Part shown: positions 56,866 to 64,000 of the stretch, in pieces
Position numbering within the stretch: the first letter of the stretch is position 1
Layout of the letters: each line of letters starts with the position of its first letter
Origin: Epiperipatus broadwayi
Lineage: Eukaryota; Onychophora; Udeonychophora; Euonychophora; Peripatidae
Direction of reading: 5' to 3'
DNA: 64,000 nt
Assembly: GCA_028023455.1 (NCBI GenBank)
Contig: JAQFVV010006449.1
Coordinates: 666,812-730,811, forward strand
Notes under the pieces: model-generated
Seen by the model: only the letters and a program-made list of their open reading frames with translations
What the model was told of the DNA's origin: nothing
The model's database searches: none
Translations under genes and position numbers: made by a program

Positions 56866-59420
56866 GCCAGGCATTATCAAATGGCCTTGCACAAAATCTG
56901 CTGTAAAGAATATTGCAGCAGATACATATATAGATTTGTACATATTAGGCACAACAAATATATAAATGTGCTATATTAATAATGGAAGTTGGATCTGAGC
57001 AATTAGAATACCCACACACACCAATCTAAAGCAAACATTTAATGGTCACACAAATATTGTACCCATATAATAAACTCATGTATTTTTTTTTATTTTTCAT
57101 TTTTGTATATTTTATGATATATTATTTTATGTATTTTGCTTTTTTCTGAAAAATTCAAATAGAGAAAAGCAAATTTATTAAACAAATGGATCAAATGTTG
57201 GAACATATTAGTAAAGTAAATAATTAAAGCAATTGTTCCAACATACTTGTATATTTTTTTTATTATATTTTTTTTTAATTATTTTTCTAAAAACTAATTT
57301 TATTCTGTAAACTAAGAATGTTAATTGATTTTGCAAAAATCTGATCAAAAGCAAAATGTTTGATAATGCTATAATTAAACTGTAATCTTTTTTTAAAAAT
57401 TCTTTTGAATTGATTTTGTAAGCAAGTGGTCTGGGCTAGTCAAGATGGAAACCATTATATCAAACTTAAAATGTAGAATTTAATTGGAAAAATTGTAAGA
57501 AATGTTATAATCTAAATGATAAGATAAATTGAAAGGATTGGCTGATTCATACTTCTCAGAGGGCTAGTGGGATTGATATAGTTTAGTCAGTGCTGTGAGA
57601 TTCATTTCTTTCTTTGGTAGCCATTCTGGGCAAGTCATTTACTTTTGTGACTCCAGAATTCTCTAAGAAACCAGCTACTTAGAGATTCATTTACGAATAG
57701 GACTATTGGTGACATTCTTAAGAACAAATCCATTATACAGTTCTTTTAAGAACTCTTGTCTTTTGTGGATTTGAGTAGCCATTGGAGACAGCTTATGAAA
57801 ATTTATTAATAATCCTAATTATTATTAGATATATAAAAAAGAAGATATGAAGCAATATACTAAAGATTCCAGCAAAATGACCATGTGGTAGACAACTAGC
57901 CAGTGCACCACCCTTTCTCTGTCCCAAGCCGCCAATATGTGACCACGCCAATTCCAGCTGCCCACGATGATGGCAAACACCACCTTGCTAAATGGATGAA
58001 ATCCTCACCACACAGCCAGTTAACTTGAAGCCCACTCAAGAGCCCAGAGGAGAAGAATGAAGATGCAGATATAAGTTTATTTTAAGATATTTATTAATAT
58101 TGAGATAAGTAACTTTGATATTTCCGATTAAATATATAATTTTTTTGTTATTATTATCAATCATTTAAAAAAGAGAGAGAATCTCTCACATATGTATATG
58201 AATTTGCGGTTATTACAGTCATAAATGATAAAGCTTTTACTTAAATCCTTTGAGTCAATTTTTCTATTTCAAATTCTAGTATTTTCAACAAAGATTGCAA
58301 TGAGATTTTTTTTTGTTGTTGTTGCTATTCATTTTCCTCTTGTTGTTACTCCTGGAATTCGTCATATATGGATATACATGTATGTATATGCATACATACG
58401 CTTATAATATTCGGTAAATACGATATCTCATGCTGAATATCTAAAAATGTATTTAACCGTATATCCTTTTTAAGTTATTTTTTGTTACTGCTGCACCTTA
58501 TGATGAGTGCAAAAAGGGATTGATCTATTATAGATTCCCTGTAAGCAAGTACTCTAATAACTTTATATTTAAAGTAATAGTAAGTGTATAATTGTGATGC
58601 GTGTATATACATGTACAGGAATTTATCTATAGTGAGAGGGAAATAGATACAGTACCTTATGGTGAGTACGATATAGTATCTGAGCCAATGCAACCTTGTT
58701 GACTTGTTGAAAAGTATGAAATTAGTGAAATATCTCATATTGCAAATATATGTATGCATAGTTGTCTTTTTTTTATTTGCTATCAATAAAAAGGTTTTAA
58801 AGTTATCAGTAAAAGCATATGCCTGTATGACCGAAAATCTCATATCTGTATATCAAATCACACAAAGTAAAATTTATTTCTATTGGGTAAAAAGAGCTCA
58901 GACCACTTCCATTATTTATAAACATTGTAAATAGCTTTAGGGATTTATTATTTTTCTTATTTAAAATTATCTATTTCAACACCTCAAATATATATGGTTT
59001 GGGATAATTAATTATTTAGTATTTTGTTATTATATCATCATTAGTATGAAACGGTGGTGGGTATTTGGGATTAAATAAATATTTAATCATAATATTAAAC
59101 TTGTTTCATTTTCATATTATTATTTATATTGATCAAAATGTATTCTTTCCTTATCAACCATGTACCGGTAATAATCATTTAACTTACCCATTTGAAGACC
59201 CTAGATTGTAGAGTGACTGAGCTAGCCACAAAGGGATATCGCTCTACCGGGGTGTTAAATCTTATTCTTATGCTCCGCTGAACATATGGTATTGCACATC
59301 CTTCTAAGAGGGTGAAAAATTCATTTTTTGATTCTTTTCTAGAAGTGGCATGCAAAAGTCTATTTTGTAAATAGATTTTTCAAAGGTGTATACTTGCCAT
59401 TGTTCTAAACATTTGGGCAT
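56866..59420. mobile_element. Non-coding element related to the 37.8-40.5 kb insertion
   Basis: Starts TGTGCCAGGCATTATC after the TA tract. Blocks at about 57870-58040 and 59195-59400 resemble 39310-39530 and 40000-40210, including GAGCTAGC...GGGATATC...TACCGGGGT and AGAAGTGGCA versus AGAGTGGCAC. No protein family recognised in 58225-58934. The right end is uncertain. Confidence 0.4.
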
Positions 59421-59864
59421 TCAAATAAGATATCAACTAAAGGGTGTTTTTAACTGGAAGAGTCCTGTCAATCCACTCTTTCTATCAATTTAGCTGGAAA
59501 TACCAATATACATGAGTACAGACAATCGGCTAGATTGATATCCATTTCTTTACCTGTTGAATCTTGGTCACTTCATGCTCAGTGCAAGATTAGGAAAAGA
59601 ATTCCACAGGGAGTATGGACTGGTATAGTAAAACTGGCACCACATGTTGTTTATATGTAAAAATGGTATGATTAAGGAAAGAACAAGTTAAATTATATAA
59701 ATGTGAAAATTACGGTAAAAATATATTATGTGCCATATGTATATATAAACTTAATGTAGGTGTAAGTAAAAACTAAATTAAATGTTGACTATATATACAT
59801 AAAAGAAGTTATATAAAATTTGATCGTTAGTTGTTTTTTCTTTTTAGATATATCTTTTAATTAA

Positions 59865-60621
59865 CCTTTTGAGCGCTGATTATTTAATTGGCCGAATGAG
59901 TTAAACATCAAAACTTGTAATTGGCCAACTCACAACTTTAACAAAATCTATTGTTAAAATAGATCACTTTTAATAATATAAATACATTAGTTTCATTTGT
60001 AAAAAGTATATTACTGAATTGTGAGATTACGAAAGCAAACGAAAGTCGTTTCAAAAATAAAATTTGATTTATAATTTAAAAAATATTCAATTGCGGTGAA
60101 ATAAAAGTAATCGCTATTCAACCAACCAAAAAAGATTGCATCAGCAATCTTTTTTTTTTTCACTTTAAAGTTATGATCAATATATAGCAATAAATAAATA
60201 ATTGTTGGTAATATCTTAACTATTTTTCTAAAATAATTTGATTTTTAGTATTATTTTATCAATAATAATTTGTAATTCAATTCAAATATTGTTTAAAATG
60301 TTGTAAACATTCGTTTATCATTTTCGTAATAAAAATCAAAACGAACGTAACTTTTTACTTTTTGGCAGCCATTTCCCTTTCTGACAGAAGTAGGACAGCC
60401 AATAAGATTCAAGAAAAGTTGGTGAGGAGGCGGTGCTTTGGTTTTGTTTGACATATATGGTTATTTTTATTGATTTTTTACTTGTAAAATAATTCTGAAG
60501 AGGGCACCATCTTACAGAACTTTTGATTTTCTTTCGAATGACGTATACGTGGGATAAAAAGTAGCCGATTTAGAGTGACATCAAATCTTCTCGTTTTTAG
60601 ATGAGTCATGCATTCAAATGG
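59865..60621. mobile_element. piggyBac-like non-autonomous element with TTAA target sites
   Basis: TTAA (59861-59864) is followed by CCTTTTGAGCGCTGAT. At the other end ATGCATTCAAATGG is followed by TTAA (60622-60625). The ends are imperfect inverted complements of the CC(T/A)TTTGA..GC form, as in piggyBac-superfamily elements, which insert at TTAA. The 757-bp interior has no coding frame, so it would depend on a transposase from elsewhere. A perfect short hairpin (GATTGC-ATCA-GCAATC) lies at about 60134-60152. Confidence 0.6.
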
Positions 60622-60629
60622 TTAATAGG

Positions 60630-61289
60630 CCGTACAAATGAACACACTTAGTTTGCTATATATATATATAGTTTAGTTATTCTTAAATAATTTAAAATAT
60701 TTTACTCAGTAATCTGAAGATCCAAAATGATAGTGTTATTCTTTGTTGCGATGAATATTTAATACTGTATATATTTATGATTCAAATTGTTAGCAATAAA
60801 TCAAATGCTCACACTGTATTCTATAAGTTACTATATAAATAAAATAGACTTCGGAGTTATTTTAAATAAGTATACATGTAATATATTTATGGTTGATTTT
60901 TTTTCTTACATAGAGTACAGATTCTTTTATCGTAATAATTGCTTAACAATTTTCACTTTAAATCGAGTCGCTAACATTTTCATTTTATTGGATAAATAAA
61001 GTTGCCATTTTAAACTGAGTAAAAAACTGATGTCTCATGTGTAATTAAAATAGAAATAAAGTATATAAAAATTATTAAACGAATGATTGAAGAAAAAGTA
61101 GGTCACATGCTGTATATATGTGTATATAAATGGTCGGAGTTATTACAAATAAAAGTAATTATTTATTATATCATAGTATTTTAAAATAACTTACAATCAA
61201 ATTTCTTGTTTTTGTTTTGTTTTGAAAAAGAAAAAGAGAGAAAGTAGACATTTTAGATATAGGTATAAAACCTGTTTATCAAACGTAGT
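60630..61289. other. AT-rich stretch, nothing recognised
   Basis: Small TA run near 60657-60670. The 60787-60999 frame looks random. Confidence 0.5.
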
Positions 61290-61490
61290 GTAATATTTTA
61301 AAATACCTTATACTTGAATTTGTTGTTTGTTTAAAAAAAAGTAAAATGAAATACTGTTAGATACTGGCTTAAGAATTAAAATTTCGTAATGAGTTAAAAG
61401 AACTTATAGTTGAATTTATTGTTTGTTAGAAGAAAAAAAAGTAAAATGAAATACTATTAAATACTAGCATAACGAGATAAAGTTTCGTAT
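61180..61490. repeat. Degenerate tandem repeats, ~100-115 bp, upstream of the Ty3-like gag
   Basis: Two clear units (about 61300-61400 and 61405-61490) share TTTGTTGTTTG or TTATTGTTTGTTAGAAG, AAAGTAAAATGAAATACT and ATTTCGTA or GTTTCGTA. A weaker unit lies at 61180-61290. Position suggests the LTR or 5' leader of the retrotransposon that follows. Confidence 0.6.
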
Positions 61491-61790
61491 GTTAAACTTG
61501 ATTTTTTTGTGTGTGTTATCGATAAATAAGGTTAAATAGACATAGGTAAAATGGGCAGAATAATTGGAACAGGGCGTAGAAAAGACATAATTGGTGATTG
61601 GAATAAGGCAGAGTTAGGTGTGTGGTGTACTGCATATTTAAGATAAGACAAATAGCTAGGGAATAATTTAATAATAAAAATAAAATATCTGACATTACTG
61701 ATTCTATATTTAACTGATCAGTAACTAAAAACTTAAATATATACCGAATATAAATACTTATAACGTAGCCCCTGAATAATACTTATAACT

Positions 61791-62813
61791 ATGTTTGAAA
61801 TGAAAAACATAATGGAAGAAACATTAGTGAATATAAAACAAGAAATGGCCAGAATACCACAAAAGATAAAAGAACTGACTCAACAACTCTCGGAAAACAC
61901 TGCATACATGAACCAAAGAATGGAGGGTTTCAAACATGAAATGTCAAAGAAAATTGAATCAAGATTTTATAGCTTTCAAAATGAGATACATGAAAGAGAA
62001 AAGGAACAATCTTACCTGTGCAATATAAACCAATTTTTAAAAATAAAGATATTTGAGGGACAAACAGATGAAGCTCCTATCGAGCATATTAAAAGCTTAG
62101 AAACATATTTCCAAGTGAATTAAATTAATGACTTTGGAAAACTGGCAATTGCCTACAATCACCTCCATGGTGATGCTCTAACATGGTGGCAGTCCTTGTT
62201 TCACCATCCCAAGACATTTGAGGATTATAAAAAGGTATTGTTAAAAAGTTTTTGGAGTGAACAGTGCCAAGATATAATTTTTCAACAAGTCATGCAGGAA
62301 AAATATAAAGAGAATACTGGGGAAAATTATTCAAAATTTTTCAGAAGACAAGCAGCAAGACTTCAGACACTGAAAGCATGCCACATATCAGAAGGGCGAA
62401 TTGTCAGGATAATCAGCCATAATTTGCCACTTCATGTTGAACAAATGGTGCTCACTGCAAGTACAAATTCAGTGCAACAAATGGATGAATTATTAAATAA
62501 GATAGACGTGAGCCAACAATATAAGCCATCAGAAAATATTTGGGAAGATAAACATACCAATCACACAAACAGAAACAAAAATGAAGAGTTCTGTGGCCAT
62601 ATTGTAAAACCACGGACTAATATGGACAAAGAAATATCAAACTTGAAATTTTCATGGGAAGATAGAGTGCCTGAATATGCTCCACAAAGTTGTCCCAAGA
62701 TCAGTCTGACAATGGATGGACTTGAAGTCATGGCCATGCTGGATTCGGGCAGTCAAATATCTGTAATATCAGAAGATCTATACCACCGCATTGTAACAAA
62801 AATCCAAGCATAG
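61791..62813 (+). pseudogene. Ty3/gypsy-type retrotransposon gag and start of protease (one in-frame stop)
   Basis: One reading frame runs from Met at 61791 to 62813 with a single TAA at 62121-62123. The N-terminal part is a coiled-coil-like helix (QEMARIPQKIKELTQQLSEN). After the stop the capsid-like region reads NHLHGDALTWWQSLF and NYSKFFRRQAARL, the retrotransposon gag signature. No intact CCHC zinc knuckle is visible. The frame then enters the aspartic protease with the active-site AMLDSGSQISVIS. It closes within the protease, whose remainder is in another frame downstream, so a frameshift mutation has split it. The 5' LTR and primer-binding site could not be identified. Confidence 0.75.
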
Positions 62814-63598
62814 AAATATTACCTTTGAAGACAGCACAAATAACATTAGCAAACAACCAGAAAGCAAAACTTCTGCCTAAGCAAATTTGGGTACAGATGC
62901 ACATACAGCATAAGATGGTATACCAAGTGTTTTTAATAATGACCAGTCTTATCCATGAAGTTGCGTTGGGTTCAGATTTCTTACACAAAAACAGATGCAT
63001 TTTAGATTATGAACAGTGGCTTGTAGTGTGCAATGACAAACAAATTGAAATGCTAAAACCCCAATTACATGGTGATACTGAGGCATGTTGTATGACCCAA
63101 TTGGACATGGAGCTGATGGAAGAAAAGGCAAATGGAGCAAAACTGACTTCTGCCACTGAGACAGAAAAACTCAAATCTATACTTTATACTTATAAAAACA
63201 TATTTTCTGATAGTCCTGGTCTCATTAAAGGATATAAACAAAGAATCAGATTGAAACCAGGAGAACCGTTTCAAGTGCAATCCTACCTCATACCACACAA
63301 ATTTAAGGAGGAGGTGGAGAAACAGCTGGAACAAATGTTGAAACAGGATATCATTGATAAATGCTTTTCCCCATACTGTAACCCCCTAGAGGTGGTCAAA
63401 AAGAAAAATGTATCTGTGCAGCTATGCCTTGATGCACGCCAACTTAACAGGGTGACAATACCAGATTGTACTATTCCACCTCATATGCAAGAATTACTCA
63501 TGAAATTTAAAGACAAAATAATATTTTCCACATTTGACTTAACTGCTAGCTACTGGCAGATAGAATTATATCACACAGATTGCAAATACAGATTTTAG
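62801..63598 (+). pseudogene. Ty3/gypsy-type protease end and reverse transcriptase N-terminal half
   Basis: Continues the element in the next frame. The protease C-terminal block is ALGSDFLHKNRCILDYE. After a linker comes the RT: KSILYTYKNIFSDSPG, LEQMLKQDIIDKCFSPYCNP, LCLDARQLNR and STFDLTASYWQIEL. The Asp in FDLTASYW is the first catalytic Asp (motif A). The order gag-PR-RT and the RT motif style place it in Ty3/gypsy. The frame closes at 63598 just after the motif A region. No env-like gene lies within the window. A decayed genomic copy. Confidence 0.8.
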
Positions 63599-64000
63599 AT
63601 ATGGAGAACACACATATCAATTAAATCGAATGTCTTTTGGCTATATGTGGACGACATTGTGGTAGCATCCACATCTTTGGAAGAACACTTCCAACACTTA
63701 CAAATATTTTTTGCAGAATGCGAAGCTAAAGGAATCAAAATCAATCTGAAAAAGAGTATATTGATCCCTGAGGAGATAGAATTTTTGGATCATTTTTGTG
63801 GGACAAACAGGAGTCAAACCTCATCCTGATAAAATCAGTGCAATAAATGATTTCCCTGTATCTAAAACAAGAAAGCACATTCGATCCTTTTTAGGACTAT
63901 GCAACTTTTACAACAGATTCTGTGAAAAATTTGCTGACCAAATGGAACCTTTACTAAGATTACTCAGGAAAGATACCCATTGGAACTGGACCAGTGAACA
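63599..64000 (+). pseudogene. Ty3/gypsy-type RT C-terminal half and start of connection/RNase H (deleted, frameshifted, runs off edge)
   Basis: YGEHTYQLNRMSFG is followed at once by YVDDIVVAS (about 63644-63670). Related elements have some 40 residues between these blocks, so roughly 110-130 bases appear deleted, including part of motif B. After KINLKKS and EEIEFL a frameshift near 63790 moves the continuation (HPDKISAINDFP, RSFLGLCNFYNRF) to another frame. This continuation is the tether region before RNase H. The sequence stops at the window edge, so integrase and the 3' LTR would lie beyond. Confidence 0.8.

Noticed and set aside
58225-58934. Several overlapping frames on both strands
   Set aside because: Open in both directions with no recognisable motif; within element-like non-coding DNA.
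60129-60160. Hairpin followed by a T-run resembling a bacterial Rho-independent terminator
   Set aside because: The window is eukaryotic and the hairpin lies inside a piggyBac-like MITE; no bacterial transcription unit is present.
62728-63334. Minus-strand frames opposite the Ty3 protease/RT
   Set aside because: Antisense shadows of the pol region with no motif of their own.

Overview
This is a window from an animal (metazoan) nuclear genome. It is very AT-rich, intron-rich and dominated by repeats. There are no bacterial-style gene clusters. The window contains spliced serine-protease exons, tRNA-like Pol III sequences, Penelope-like elements (PLEs), an RTE-type LINE, a Ty3/gypsy-type retrotransposon, DNA-transposon remnants and MITEs, and very long (TA)n and (ATT)n microsatellites. 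An invertebrate is the best guess; I cannot name the species. A 500-base N gap (46369-46868) marks it as a draft assembly.

Host genes. Two paralogous S1 (chymotrypsin-fold) serine proteases lie tail to tail. Gene 1 (+) shows its penultimate exon (192-367) and last exon (9741-9905), separated by a 9.4-kb intron. Gene 2 (-) shows only its last exon (37182-37018). The last exons are the same length (54 codons plus stop), start at the same place (just before the catalytic GDSGG) and are about 59% identical by hand alignment. The duplication includes the introns and 3' flanks: about 8.4-10.1 kb matches about 41.0-36.8 kb in inverse orientation. A tRNA-like sequence sits at the same intronic position in both, and a 2.6-kb insertion interrupts the gene 2 copy.

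Mobile DNA. (1) One PLE family (RT with YVDD plus GIY-YIG endonuclease) occurs three times (26.4-29.4, 47.5-48.6 and 50.4-53.5 kb). Each time it is a head-to-head inverted pair with both 3' ends facing outward, against (TA)n in at least five of the six cases. A second, older PLE family lies at 15.9-16.5 kb. Both families carry a stem-loop motif of hammerhead-like layout just after the GIY-YIG frame. (2) An RTE LINE (33.6-36.1 kb) is split into oppositely oriented halves, as twin priming produces. (3) A Ty3/gypsy-like gag-PR-RT region (61.8-64.0 kb) is broken and runs off the right edge. (4) Roughly 1-kb TIR elements with TA target sites (pogo/Tc1-mariner-like) lie at 19.0-20.0 and 32.6-33.6 kb, with part of one at 43.5 kb. 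A piggyBac-like MITE with TTAA ends lies at 59.9-60.6 kb. (5) Several 1.7-3.3-kb non-coding stretches are bounded by (TA)n tracts ending in TATTGT or TATTGC. They look like related TA-targeting elements.

The rest is intronic or intergenic AT-rich DNA with SINE-like repeats, minisatellites and a degenerate satellite running into the gap. Most open frames over 60 codons are microsatellite translations or chance frames. The most notable pattern is the repeated head-to-head PLE architecture at TA repeats.
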